Assembly (NCBI GenBank): GCA_947258975.1
Contig: CAMYKK010000005.1
Span: 84,961-148,960 of the forward strand
Length of the DNA: 64,000 nucleotides
Source: an uncultured Gammaproteobacteria bacterium
GTDB lineage: Bacteria > Pseudomonadota > Gammaproteobacteria > Arenicellales > JAANXG01
Direction: 5' to 3'
The notes below the pieces were generated by a model. It did no database searches. It had not been told where the DNA came from and saw nothing but the letters and a program-made list of their open reading frames with translations. Of this stretch, positions 29,230 through 37,459 are shown in pieces (the first letter of the stretch is position 1; every line of letters starts with the position of its first letter). The position numbers were made by a program, and so were the translations under genes.

Positions 29230-29887
29230 CGTCGCCACGGTTTTGTTCGATCTCGATGGGACGCTTGCCGACACTGGACCCGACATGGCGGCCGCTATTA
29301 ACGCACTGCTGGAAGATGAAGGGCGAAGCCCGCTAGCGTATTCCACCATTCGCCCGTGGGTGTCTCACGGCGCCCGCGCCTTGGTCGAACTGGGATTCGA
29401 TGTTGATGAAACAGCCCCGGTCTTCAAAGAACTGAGATTGCGGTTCCTCGAACGTTACCAACAAAATCTTTGTTTAGATACACGGTTGTTCGATGGCATT
29501 GAACTGGTACTCAAACACTGTGAGGACCGCGGAATTCATTGGGGCATCGTGACCAATAAACCGGGATATCTGACAGAACCATTAGTAGAGCAGCTTGGGC
29601 TTGCCGCGCGCGCGTCTTGCGTGGTCAGTGGCGACAGTCTGAGCAACCGTAAGCCTCACCCTGATCCTTTGCTGCATGCATGCCGCCTGATAGGAGTGAC
29701 CCCCGGCCGCGGCGTCTATATCGGAGACGCAGCACGGGACATCGAAGCCGGTAATAGTGCGGGTATGGTGACGCTAGTAGCGACATTCGGCTACCTTAGT
29801 GACACAGACCAACCCCAGACCTGGGGCGCTGATGGATTGTTAGACACACCGTTAGATATCATCACATGGTTAACTGGCGGTAAGTAA
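29222..29887 (+). CDS. gph: Phosphoglycolate phosphatase (HAD family)
   Basis: HAD-superfamily phosphatase, probably for 2-phosphoglycolate from DNA repair or oxygenase activity. The nucleophile motif is [14 protein letters not shown], the Lys of motif III lies in [15 protein letters not shown], and motif IV is [12 protein letters not shown]. Starting at the ATG at 29222 gives 221 residues. It overlaps the ubiG stop by eight bases; ubiG-gph is the usual order in this class. Related MupP phosphatases cannot be excluded. Confidence 0.9.
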   Translation: MPDVATVLFDLDGTLADTGPDMAAAINALLEDEGRSPLAYSTIRPWVSHGARALVELGFDVDETAPVFKELRLRFLERYQQNLCLDTRLFDGIELVLKHCEDRGIHWGIVTNKPGYLTEPLVEQLGLAARASCVVSGDSLSNRKPHPDPLLHACRLIGVTPGRGVYIGDAARDIEAGNSAGMVTLVATFGYLSDTDQPQTWGADGLLDTPLDIITWLTGGK

Positions 29888-29915
29888 CCGCCAATCCGGC
29901 ACTGCTTGTTACACC

Positions 29916-30665
29916 ATGATCGATCGACTACGAGATTACGACGCGAGCCCCGACCTGTTGAAGGGGCGTATTATCTTGGTCACGGGCGCAGCGGAAGGTA
30001 TCGGCCGCGCGGTGGTTCCCAGCTACGCGAAACATGGAGCGACGGTGATCATGTTGGATCGACAGCGGCGAAAGCTTGAGACCCTCTATGATGAGATCTG
30101 CGAACATGGTTGGCCGGAGCCGGTAATTGTTGCTCAAGACCTGGCGCAAGCCACGGAAGAGACATGTCAACGAATTGCCCTGGGTATTGCCCATGATTTC
30201 GGACACTTGGATGGATTGCTGCATAACGCAGCGTTTATTTCCACCCTGACGCCACTTCGCAGTCACCCCTGGAAAGACTGGCAGACGTCCATGAAAGTGA
30301 ATCTGGAAATTCCGTTTCTGCTCACGCGGGAATTGTTTCCGCTGCTGACGGCAGCGGAGTATGCCTCGGTCTTATTTACCTCCGCGGATGTTGGGCGCCG
30401 GGGACGCGCTTACTGGGGGGCCTACGCCGTCGCATATTTCGGAATAGAAGGGCTGGCGCAAATCTGGGCAACAGAGACCGATGTCAATACCTCTATTCGT
30501 TTCAACACTCTAGATCCTGGGGCGGTACGCACCAAGTTGCGAGGTAGGCTTTATCCGGGAGAAGATCCTGAAAGTCATCCAGCGCCCGAAGATGTTGTTC
30601 CTGCTTATCTGTATTTAATGGGCAGAGACAGCAGGCACGTTAATGGCATGGCGCTCTCGGTTTAA
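29916..30665 (+). CDS. yciK: YciK-like short-chain dehydrogenase lacking catalytic Ser and Lys
   Basis: Short-chain dehydrogenase fold of 249 residues following gph, as YciK-type genes do in many gammaproteobacteria. The NAD(P) loop VTGAAEGIGRAV is intact at residues 22-33, and LHNAAFIST carries the structural Asn. The active site is not intact: the catalytic Tyr170 is present in WGAYAVAYFG, but the Lys four residues later is Tyr174, and the Ser expected 13 residues earlier is Ala157 (FTSADVGRRG). Codons at these positions are unambiguous. The protein may bind a nucleotide without reductase activity. Confidence 0.88.
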   Translation: MIDRLRDYDASPDLLKGRIILVTGAAEGIGRAVVPSYAKHGATVIMLDRQRRKLETLYDEICEHGWPEPVIVAQDLAQATEETCQRIALGIAHDFGHLDGLLHNAAFISTLTPLRSHPWKDWQTSMKVNLEIPFLLTRELFPLLTAAEYASVLFTSADVGRRGRAYWGAYAVAYFGIEGLAQIWATETDVNTSIRFNTLDPGAVRTKLRGRLYPGEDPESHPAPEDVVPAYLYLMGRDSRHVNGMALSV

Positions 30666-30672
30666 TCACAAT

Positions 30673-31122
30673 CTAGCGCAATAAATTGATCAGTTTGTCT
30701 TCGAGTTCAATACGGGTCGCTAGCTGCTCACCCAACACAGACAGATCCCCTGCAAGTTCTTCGCCTTCATTCACTTTTTCGGGACGTTCATATTTATCAT
30801 TGAAATCCAAGGCAGCACCGGTGGTATCGGCAATGTCCGGATAAATATCGTCGGCCACGTCCGCGACTCGTTGTCGCCGCTCCTTTCCGTTTACGATTCT
30901 TTCATAGAGCGTAAAATGGCCGGCGGCAATATAGTCCACCAGCAACTGACAGAACTCTTGCACCGTCTTCGCAACGGAATCCTCCGGGGGGTCGGCATCT
31001 AGACCGGCCGCTCGGCAATACAACACCAGCATCTTTGCGCGCTCTTCCAGGAGTTTATCCACCAGTTCCTGCGTATTGGAACGCCGATCTTCGCTGGGTT
31101 TTGTCGTAAGATCCTCCGACAT
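30673..31122 (-). CDS. rsd: Rsd/AlgQ-type regulator of sigma-70
   Basis: Helical protein that binds RpoD and modulates competition among sigma factors; AlgQ is the pseudomonad homologue linked to alginate. The recognisable core is FCQLLVDYIAAGHFTLYERI near residue 95 and the C-terminal LATRIELEDKLINLLR. It has 149 residues with a charged N-terminal extension. It is convergent with the YciK-like gene, with 7 bases between stops. Confidence 0.88.
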   Translation of the reverse strand: MSEDLTTKPSEDRRSNTQELVDKLLEERAKMLVLYCRAAGLDADPPEDSVAKTVQEFCQLLVDYIAAGHFTLYERIVNGKERRQRVADVADDIYPDIADTTGAALDFNDKYERPEKVNEGEELAGDLSVLGEQLATRIELEDKLINLLR

Positions 31123-31212
31123 CGACTGTTATTCTCTTGAGTTGGTTGAAATGATCCTACTACCCGCCCGGGGTATCTGTAAACAAAATTGCATGCGCTG
31201 AATGATAATGTT

Positions 31213-31965
31213 TCACGGTCGCCGGAAGAACTGGGGAATACGGGCGGCAATTTTGGTTACAAAAAACAAAGGTGACACTCTCAATTGGTGTTTTCTACAG
31301 GCTCTGTAGGCCTCCAGATTCCCCCTTATAATATTCATAATGCTCTTGTTGGTGGTACCACCCATGCGCATCCTGACCCATATTTCCGGGACGTACCGCG
31401 AACGAATCCTGTGCAATTCCAACAACCGTAGTGTCAATTCAAAATCCGATTGGATCTTGTAGTCCAAATCAAAGCCGCCGCAACGTTCGTATACGGCTTT
31501 TCTAACGAAAAAGGTCGGATGCGCCGGAATCCAGCCTTTAAAAAACAAACCGGGTTCAAAGGGCTGTGAGGTCCAATATCTGACGATTTTCTGCAAGTCT
31601 GTCCGGTCCACGTAAACAAGGTTTGCATAGCAGGCATCGAGTTCGGGATCTGAGAACAAGTCGGCAACCTGCGCCAAAACCTGGTCATGCTCATACACGT
31701 CGTCTGCATTCAGGGTTCCGATCACGTCTCCGGTAGCAGCCGCAATGCCCTTGTTCATTGCGTCGTAAATTCCCGCGTCCCGTTCACAAACAACCAACGA
31801 TATGTCGTTGCGTCGCCGATTAACTATCGACATGGTAGGGTCCGTTGACAGACCATCGATTACAATATGCTCGACACTGGAATAGGTTTGCGCAGCTACC
31901 GAGTTTATTGTGTCCTCAATTGTTTCTGCGCCGTTATATACCGCGGTGACAACTGTAATTTTCAT
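31213..31965 (-). CDS. Glycosyltransferase family 2
   Basis: GT-A fold glycosyltransferase, probably for surface glycan. The N-terminus VVTAVYNGAETIEDTINSV binds the nucleotide; GLSTDPTM and SERDAGIYDAMNKGIAAATG-like segments follow, with the metal-binding pair in GTLNADDVYE and the catalytic region around FDLDYKIQSDFELTLRLL. The family form with YDAMNKG is common in O-antigen and exopolysaccharide loci. The ATG at 31965 gives 250 residues. It lies just after the DNA glycosylase gene rather than in a polysaccharide cluster, so the acceptor is unknown. Confidence 0.9.
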   Translation of the reverse strand: MKITVVTAVYNGAETIEDTINSVAAQTYSSVEHIVIDGLSTDPTMSIVNRRRNDISLVVCERDAGIYDAMNKGIAAATGDVIGTLNADDVYEHDQVLAQVADLFSDPELDACYANLVYVDRTDLQKIVRYWTSQPFEPGLFFKGWIPAHPTFFVRKAVYERCGGFDLDYKIQSDFELTLRLLELHRIRSRYVPEIWVRMRMGGTTNKSIMNIIRGNLEAYRACRKHQLRVSPLFFVTKIAARIPQFFRRP

Positions 31966-31970
31966 TGCTC

Positions 31971-32633
31971 TTATTGGATCGTAGTACGGGAAAAGGCGCA
32001 TAACCGCCGGACACAACATTGTTTACAATCTGGAGTGGGCCGGCAGACCGTCTTCCCGTGAAACACGATCAAGGCATGGTATTCCTTAAAGTCCGATAGC
32101 CTTCTCCCCATTTCGGACTCGAACAGACAGCGTAACACGTCGTAGTCTTCATTTCCGAGGATTAACCCCAGTCTCGAAAAAATCCTCCGTGTATATGCAT
32201 CAATCACAAACACCGGTCGATCGAATGCATATAACAATATGTCGTCAGCGGTTTCGCGACCGACACCATAAACAGATAACAACGCGTGCCGCAGGTCTAA
32301 TGTCTGCATGCGCTGCAATTCGTCTATACCGCCGTTATGAAGGAGCCAATGGCAGAAGTTGCGCAGACGCTTGGTTTTGACATTGAAATACCCGGAGGGC
32401 CGCAGCCAACTTGCCAGTTTTTTGTGATGTGCCGCCAATACAGAATTCGGATCCAGAACACCGGCTTGCTTTAGGTTATCCAGCGCGCGCTCCACATTCT
32501 TCCAGTTTGTATTCTGGGTCAATATTGCGCCGACCATGACCTCGAATTTGCTATCCGCCGGCCACCATCCTCGTGGTCCATAGCGGTGAGACAATTCACG
32601 GTATATACGTTTTATGATTGTTGCTGACTCCAC
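31971..32633 (-). CDS. Endonuclease III-related DNA glycosylase (HhH-GPD, MagIII-like)
   Basis: Base-excision glycosylase of about 220 residues. The HhH-GPD motif is LLSVYGVGRETADDILLYAF followed by the catalytic Asp in VIDAYTRRIF. The Lys that gives endonuclease III its lyase activity is Glu here (GVGRETAD), as expected for a monofunctional glycosylase of the HP0602/MagIII type. Four cysteines at the C-terminus (CRPTPDCKQCCVRRLC) can bind a 4Fe-4S cluster. I start at the GTG at 32633, 5 bases after the rluB stop; a longer in-frame start would overlap rluB. Confidence 0.88.
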   Translation of the reverse strand: MESATIIKRIYRELSHRYGPRGWWPADSKFEVMVGAILTQNTNWKNVERALDNLKQAGVLDPNSVLAAHHKKLASWLRPSGYFNVKTKRLRNFCHWLLHNGGIDELQRMQTLDLRHALLSVYGVGRETADDILLYAFDRPVFVIDAYTRRIFSRLGLILGNEDYDVLRCLFESEMGRRLSDFKEYHALIVFHGKTVCRPTPDCKQCCVRRLCAFSRTTIQ

Positions 32634-32638
32634 GTCAT

Positions 32639-33400
32639 TCAAGGTTTCGGCACACGGTGGTCCTCGGTCAACGCGACTGAAACCAGCAATCGACGTACGC
32701 ACGGGTCGCCGAGCCGGTGCCAGCCGCCCGGTGGCAGGTCATCAGGTAGATGTATGCAGCCGAAACGCAACCGTTTCAGACGATTCACTGATATTCCCAT
32801 CGCCCCAAACAGTCGCCGTACTTCCCGATAACGCCCTTGGGTAATGGTCACTCGGTACCATTGGTTGATCCCTCCAGATGAGCGCTGGGATTTGATCTCC
32901 TTAAATGACGCAGCTCTTCCGTCCACGTCTATCCCGTCTATCAACTGACGCCGCTGTATCTGTGTCAACGCACCCGTAGCGCGAACCAGGTACTCTCGTT
33001 CGATTCCGTAACGCGGATGCATCAGCCGCTGTGCAAGATCGCCATCGTTTGTGAATATGAGCAATCCGGTAGTGTTGATGTCCAATCGGCCTACGGAGAT
33101 CCATTGACCATTACTGAGCCTGGGAAGATGCTCGTAAACAGTGGGTCTACCTTTGGGATCGAAACGGGTACAGATCTGGCCTTCCGGTTTGTTGTAAACA
33201 ATCACACAGGTAGGCTTTGGATCGCAGTCGGCAGACACGGTCCTGCCGTCCACGGCAATGCGCGTACTTGGGCTCACGCGCACGCCCACGTGGGCCAACT
33301 CACCGTCTATGGTAATACGACCCTGTTTAATCCATTTTTCAATTTCGCGACGCGACCCCAGTCCTGCTCTTGCAAGAACCTTATGTAACTTCTCGCCCAC
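32639..33400 (-). CDS. rluB: 23S rRNA pseudouridine synthase B
   Basis: Modifies U2605 of 23S rRNA. An N-terminal S4 RNA-binding domain (EKLHKVLARAGLGSRREIE) precedes the synthase domain with the catalytic aspartate in GRLDINTTGLLIFTNDG and the QGRYREVRRLFGAMG segment. The GTG at 33400 gives 253 residues; the frame is open to a TTG at 33412. It overlaps the scpB end by 20 bases and forms part of the trpS-scpA-scpB-rluB series. Confidence 0.94.
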   Translation of the reverse strand: MGEKLHKVLARAGLGSRREIEKWIKQGRITIDGELAHVGVRVSPSTRIAVDGRTVSADCDPKPTCVIVYNKPEGQICTRFDPKGRPTVYEHLPRLSNGQWISVGRLDINTTGLLIFTNDGDLAQRLMHPRYGIEREYLVRATGALTQIQRRQLIDGIDVDGRAASFKEIKSQRSSGGINQWYRVTITQGRYREVRRLFGAMGISVNRLKRLRFGCIHLPDDLPPGGWHRLGDPCVRRLLVSVALTEDHRVPKP

Positions 33401-34148
33401 TATCCACGTCAAGGTCGTGTTCCGATTCGGGATCGTACTCCGCCTGCGTCATTCCGGCAGCATCGATATGGATAATTTCCGCGCTGTGTGTCACGTCAGA
33501 CTCGCCTGCGGATTGTGTCGCATCCATCTGCGCGTCGATTCCACCATCGGCTATCTCAAGCGGCAACTTTAGATTTAATTCCTTTGCGACCTCTGCAGGT
33601 TCGCGTCTTTCCTTCAAGGCGGGTAATTCATCCAGACCGCCTAGGCTGAAGTAATCGAGAAACGCCGAAGTCGTGCCGAACAAAGCGGGGTGTCCAGCAA
33701 CGTCACGACGGCCGACCTCTCTCACCCAACCGCGGTCTACCAACGCGCGCATAATATCCGTGCCGACACCCACACCGCGGATCTCCTCAATGTCCCCACG
33801 GGTAACTGGTTGCCGGTAGGCAATTATTGCCAGAGTTTCCATGGCAGCGCGTGAGTAACGAGGCGGCCTCCCCTCGTTGAGTTTTCTGAGCCATGGAGCA
33901 TATTTTTCGCGTGACTGGAATCGATATCCGTTTCCTACACGCCGCAATTCAATACCACGGGTGCCGTATTCTTGCTCCAGTGTGCTCAGCACTTCTCCTA
34001 TTTCTTTAGAAGTCGGCTGTCCATCACCGGGAAACAGGGACTTCAACGCCTTCACCGTCAGCGGTGTGTCCGCCGCCAGTAGCGCGGCTTCAAGAATATT
34101 CTTCAATTCACCCTGCTTCTCAACCAGTGAGGGCCGATCATCCGTCAC
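33381..34148 (-). CDS. scpB: Segregation and condensation protein B
   Basis: Winged-helix kite subunit of the SMC-ScpAB condensin. Residues 12-190 contain the paired winged helices, with RYSRAAMETLAIIAYRQPVTRGDIEEIRG-type core (seen in parts: ETLAIIAYRQPVTRGDIEEI) and LFGTTSAFLDYF. The C-terminus after residue 195 is acidic and low in complexity. It has 255 residues and overlaps scpA by four bases. Confidence 0.94.
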   Translation of the reverse strand: MTDDRPSLVEKQGELKNILEAALLAADTPLTVKALKSLFPGDGQPTSKEIGEVLSTLEQEYGTRGIELRRVGNGYRFQSREKYAPWLRKLNEGRPPRYSRAAMETLAIIAYRQPVTRGDIEEIRGVGVGTDIMRALVDRGWVREVGRRDVAGHPALFGTTSAFLDYFSLGGLDELPALKERREPAEVAKELNLKLPLEIADGGIDAQMDATQSAGESDVTHSAEIIHIDAAGMTQAEYDPESEHDLDVDSGREVT

Positions 34149-34951
34149 GCGGCAGTCCTCACACTTATTGGCGCAAACGATTGATCTTGAACAACAATAA
34201 TAAGATCATCACGACACAATTCAAGGATCGCGATGAAACTCACGACTAAGCCCATACGTCCCTCTGTCACATCGAACAGCTCCTCAAACCGTCCGTACTT
34301 TTTGGCCTTCAAGTGATTCAGGATGCGTGTCATGCGCTCCCGTACGGATAGCAGTTCCCGTGTAACGTGGAGATGTTTTAGATGCGCCGCCCGCTCAACG
34401 ACCCGCTGAAAGGCCGTGGCAACTTCATCCATGCCTACTGTAGGAATCAGTCGCAGGGGCGTGGGGTCTTGGAAACTTGCCTTGGCCACAAAGATGTCAC
34501 GCTCAAGACGCGGCAGATCGTCGATCTGCTGCGCCGCATCCCGGTAACGTTCGTATTCCAGCAAACGACGCACGAGAGCTGCTCTTGGATCTTCTTCATA
34601 TTCCTCGTCAATCGGTTTCGGCAATAACATACGAGACTTGATTTCGGCCAACATCGCCGCCATCACCAGATATTCCGCGGCCAGATCGAGCTTTGCCACA
34701 CGCATTACTTCGATGTATTCCATGTACTGCCGAGTGATCTCAGCCACTGGGATATCAAGAATATCAATATTTTGCCTGCGGATGAGATAAAGCAGCAGAT
34801 CCAGGGGGCCTTCGAAGCTTTCGAGGATAACCTCTAACGCGTCAGGTGGTATGTAAAGATCTTGCGGCCATTCTTTGAGCACTTCTCCGCGCACCACTGC
34901 GCGCACGGATGCGGTGAAGACCTCGTCCGGGGGTAAGCTATCGGCTGCCAT
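34145..34951 (-). CDS. scpA: Segregation and condensation protein A
   Basis: Kleisin subunit bridging the SMC heads. Signature segments are FEGPLDLLLYLIRRQNIDIL near residue 50, AEYLVMAAMLAEIKSRMLLP near 95 and the C-terminal winged helix ending in VVSFIAILELCRDDLIIVVQ. It has 268 residues. The ATG overlaps the trpS stop by one base (TAATG). Presence of ScpAB implies an SMC-type rather than MukB condensin in this organism. Confidence 0.95.
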   Translation of the reverse strand: MAADSLPPDEVFTASVRAVVRGEVLKEWPQDLYIPPDALEVILESFEGPLDLLLYLIRRQNIDILDIPVAEITRQYMEYIEVMRVAKLDLAAEYLVMAAMLAEIKSRMLLPKPIDEEYEEDPRAALVRRLLEYERYRDAAQQIDDLPRLERDIFVAKASFQDPTPLRLIPTVGMDEVATAFQRVVERAAHLKHLHVTRELLSVRERMTRILNHLKAKKYGRFEELFDVTEGRMGLVVSFIAILELCRDDLIIVVQDQSFAPISVRTAA

Positions 34952-36171
34952 TAATAGTATTCCAGGCCCATGCTTCGTCGAACCTCCTCCAAGGTCTCAC
35001 CAGCGATTTCTCTCGCCCGCTCACAACCGTCGGCAATAATGTTGCGCACCAGCGTCGGATCTTCCGCATACGGCGCCGCGCGTTCGTGCATTGCCCTCTG
35101 CTCGCTTAGTATCGCTTCAATCAACGGCTGCTTGCAATCCAAACAGCCAATGCCCGCTGAGCGGCAACCTTCCTGTACCCATGTCCTCGTGTCATCGGTT
35201 GAGTAAACCTTGTGCAGATCCCAAACAGGGCACTTATCCGGCTCCCCCGGATCATGACGCCGTTTGCGGGCGGGATCGGTTGGCATCACTCTAAGCTTAT
35301 GGGCGACGCGTTCGGGTTCATCGCGAAGGGCGATGATGTTATCGTATGACTTGGACATTTTCTCACCGTCCAAGCCAGGCAACTTCGATGCGTGAGTCAA
35401 TAATGCCTGCGGTTCTTCCAAGATTATCCGGCCGCCACCCTCGAGATAACCGAATAGTCGCTCCTTCTCCATGATGGCGATGTTCTGATTCTCCTCCAAT
35501 AACGCACGCGCCTTTTCCAAAGCCTCCTGATCTCCGCGCTCCAAATATGCAGCTCGCATCTCTCTATACAGCTTGGCGCCCTTCTTGCCGAGCTTTTTAA
35601 TCGCCTCCTCCGCTTTCTGCGCATACCCCGGATCACGGCCGAAAAGGTAATTGAAACGTCGTGCTACCTCCCTGGTTAGCTCTACGTGCGGCACCTGGTC
35701 GTCACCAACGGGTACCCGCTTCGCCTTGTAAATAAGAATGTCGGCACTCTGCAGAACCGGATATCCAAGAAAACCGTGGGTCGCCAGATCGCGTTCCTTC
35801 AGCTTCTCTTGCTGATCCTTAAAACTGGGGACACGTTCCAACCAACTCAGCGGGGTAATCATGGACAAGAGTAAGTGCAACTCTGCATGCTCCGGGACTC
35901 GTGACTGGATAAACAAGGTGGCTCGTCCTGGTTCCACTCCCGCAGCCAACCAATCGATTACCATTTCCCACGTACTTTCTCTGATGACGCTAAGATCATC
36001 TTCATAGTGTGTGGTTAACGCATGCCAGTCAGCGACGAAGAAGAAACAATCGTACTCATACTGTAATTCCACCCAGTTCTTGAGTACGCCATGATAGTGT
36101 CCCAGGTGCAGGCGCCCGGTTGGCCGCATGCCTGACACCACCCGTTCCGGTTGACCAGTGCGATTAATCAA
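34951..36171 (-). CDS. trpS: Tryptophanyl-tRNA synthetase
   Basis: Class I synthetase charging tRNA-Trp. The HIGH-like motif is GRLHLGHYHG near residue 20 and the KMSKS motif is GEKMSKSYDN near 280. At 406 residues it is the longer bacterial form, with an inserted region (about residues 175-235, PGYAQKAEEAIKKLGKKGAK and a following charged helix) absent from the 334-residue E. coli enzyme. It starts at a TTG at 36171 and heads the scpA-scpB-rluB group. Confidence 0.95.
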   Translation of the reverse strand: MINRTGQPERVVSGMRPTGRLHLGHYHGVLKNWVELQYEYDCFFFVADWHALTTHYEDDLSVIRESTWEMVIDWLAAGVEPGRATLFIQSRVPEHAELHLLLSMITPLSWLERVPSFKDQQEKLKERDLATHGFLGYPVLQSADILIYKAKRVPVGDDQVPHVELTREVARRFNYLFGRDPGYAQKAEEAIKKLGKKGAKLYREMRAAYLERGDQEALEKARALLEENQNIAIMEKERLFGYLEGGGRIILEEPQALLTHASKLPGLDGEKMSKSYDNIIALRDEPERVAHKLRVMPTDPARKRRHDPGEPDKCPVWDLHKVYSTDDTRTWVQEGCRSAGIGCLDCKQPLIEAILSEQRAMHERAAPYAEDPTLVRNIIADGCERAREIAGETLEEVRRSMGLEYY

Positions 36172-36289
36172 GGCGCCCTCCGCTTACAGCCCGCGGCGGC
36201 AGCGAGCATAGACTGGCAGTGGCACGGGGAATAAGTTGATGCTTTGCTTGGTTCCTGCATTGTGCATCACGAGTATATCAGGCTATTCA

Positions 36290-36928
36290 TCACGACAGTG
36301 ACGTCGTCTGATCAAATACCGCAGCATCACCTTTACCCCGGCGCACCACAACAGGCATTTCGCCGATCCACTCAACCACGGTCGTGGGTTCAAAGCCGCA
36401 ATGACCTCCATCTATCACCGCATCAATATCCTGCTCCAGGAGCTGTCTGATTTCGTGGGGATCGCTTAGAGGCAGCTGCTCGCCAGGTAGGATCAACGTG
36501 GAACTCATTATCGGCTCTCCAAGTTCCATGAGTATAGCGCGAACGATCTCTGAGTCCGGGATACGCAAACCTATGGTTTTTCGCTTCGGATTTTGCAGGC
36601 GGCGCGGCAACTGTCTGGTAGCCGGCACGATAAAAGTATAAGGACCCGGAGTGCAGGACTTTATCATCCTGAATTGTTCGTTATCAATCTTGGCAAATAA
36701 GCTGATCTCCGCCAAATCACGTGTAACGAGCGTGAAATTATGTTTGTTATCCAAACGACGTATTCTCCGGATGCGATCCATCGATCCCTTATCGCCGACA
36801 TGACAACCAATCGCGTAGCTGGAATCGGTCGGATAGGCGATGACACCGCCACGCCGAATAATATCGACGACTTGTCTGACTAGGCGCTGCTGTGGGTTTC
36901 TTGGATGTATCTCGAAGTATTGGGCCAT
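36290..36928 (-). CDS. yciO: YciO-type Sua5/YrdC-family protein
   Basis: Member of the Sua5/YciO/YrdC family, related to the threonylcarbamoyl-AMP synthases. The RNA/ATP-binding fold is seen in GGVIAYPTDSSYAIGCHVGD near residue 27, CTPGPYTFIVPAT, and GLRIPDSEIV. It is of the YciO branch (PTDSSYA in place of PTETVYG), whose role is not firmly established. It has 212 residues and follows folK by 6 bases. Confidence 0.92.
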   Translation of the reverse strand: MAQYFEIHPRNPQQRLVRQVVDIIRRGGVIAYPTDSSYAIGCHVGDKGSMDRIRRIRRLDNKHNFTLVTRDLAEISLFAKIDNEQFRMIKSCTPGPYTFIVPATRQLPRRLQNPKRKTIGLRIPDSEIVRAILMELGEPIMSSTLILPGEQLPLSDPHEIRQLLEQDIDAVIDGGHCGFEPTTVVEWIGEMPVVVRRGKGDAAVFDQTTSLS

Positions 36929-36934
36929 CTTACT

Positions 36935-37459
36935 TCAAGCTTGAATTATTACCGGGGTGACTCGCTGTCGTTTTATCTGCTCTTGATTCAAGAGTCCGCA
37001 CACCGAGCCACAGCCCGGTATGTGCAACTCGGGCGCAATCTCAATCAGCGGCAACAATACGAATCGACGCAAGTGCATGCGGGGATGAGGGACAGTGAGT
37101 CCCGGCTCATCTATTTCTGCGTCACCATACAACAATAGATCAAGATCCAGGGAGCGCGGACCGTCGGGCCGATCAACACAGCGAGCACGTTGATGGTCAC
37201 GCTCAATTTCCAATAAATGATCTAGTACCGCTCGCGGGCACAACTGTGTGCAAATACAACAGACTGCGTTTATAAAATCCGGCTGCCGTTCATCGCCTAT
37301 TGGTGTTGATCGATACAACGATGAACTTTTCGCGACATGAGAATGCGCACCGCAATCCAATTGATCCATTGCCGTTAACACATGTTGTTCCGGCTCGTCG
37401 AGGTTGCTGCCCAAGCCCACGTAGCAACGCACAGTCTCACCGACTGCTTTGATCGTCAC
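36935..37459 (-). CDS. folK: 2-amino-4-hydroxy-6-hydroxymethyldihydropteridine pyrophosphokinase
   Basis: Pyrophosphorylates the pterin in folate synthesis. Signatures: CYVGLGSNLDEPEQHV near residue 12, SLYRSTPIGDERQPDFINAV near 48, and DGPRSLDLDLLLYGD carrying the metal-binding aspartates. The start is taken as the GTG at 37459, which overlaps the pcnB stop (GTGA) and gives 174 residues; the longer frame lies inside pcnB. pcnB-folK is the standard order. Confidence 0.95.
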   Translation of the reverse strand: MTIKAVGETVRCYVGLGSNLDEPEQHVLTAMDQLDCGAHSHVAKSSSLYRSTPIGDERQPDFINAVCCICTQLCPRAVLDHLLEIERDHQRARCVDRPDGPRSLDLDLLLYGDAEIDEPGLTVPHPRMHLRRFVLLPLIEIAPELHIPGCGSVCGLLNQEQIKRQRVTPVIIQA

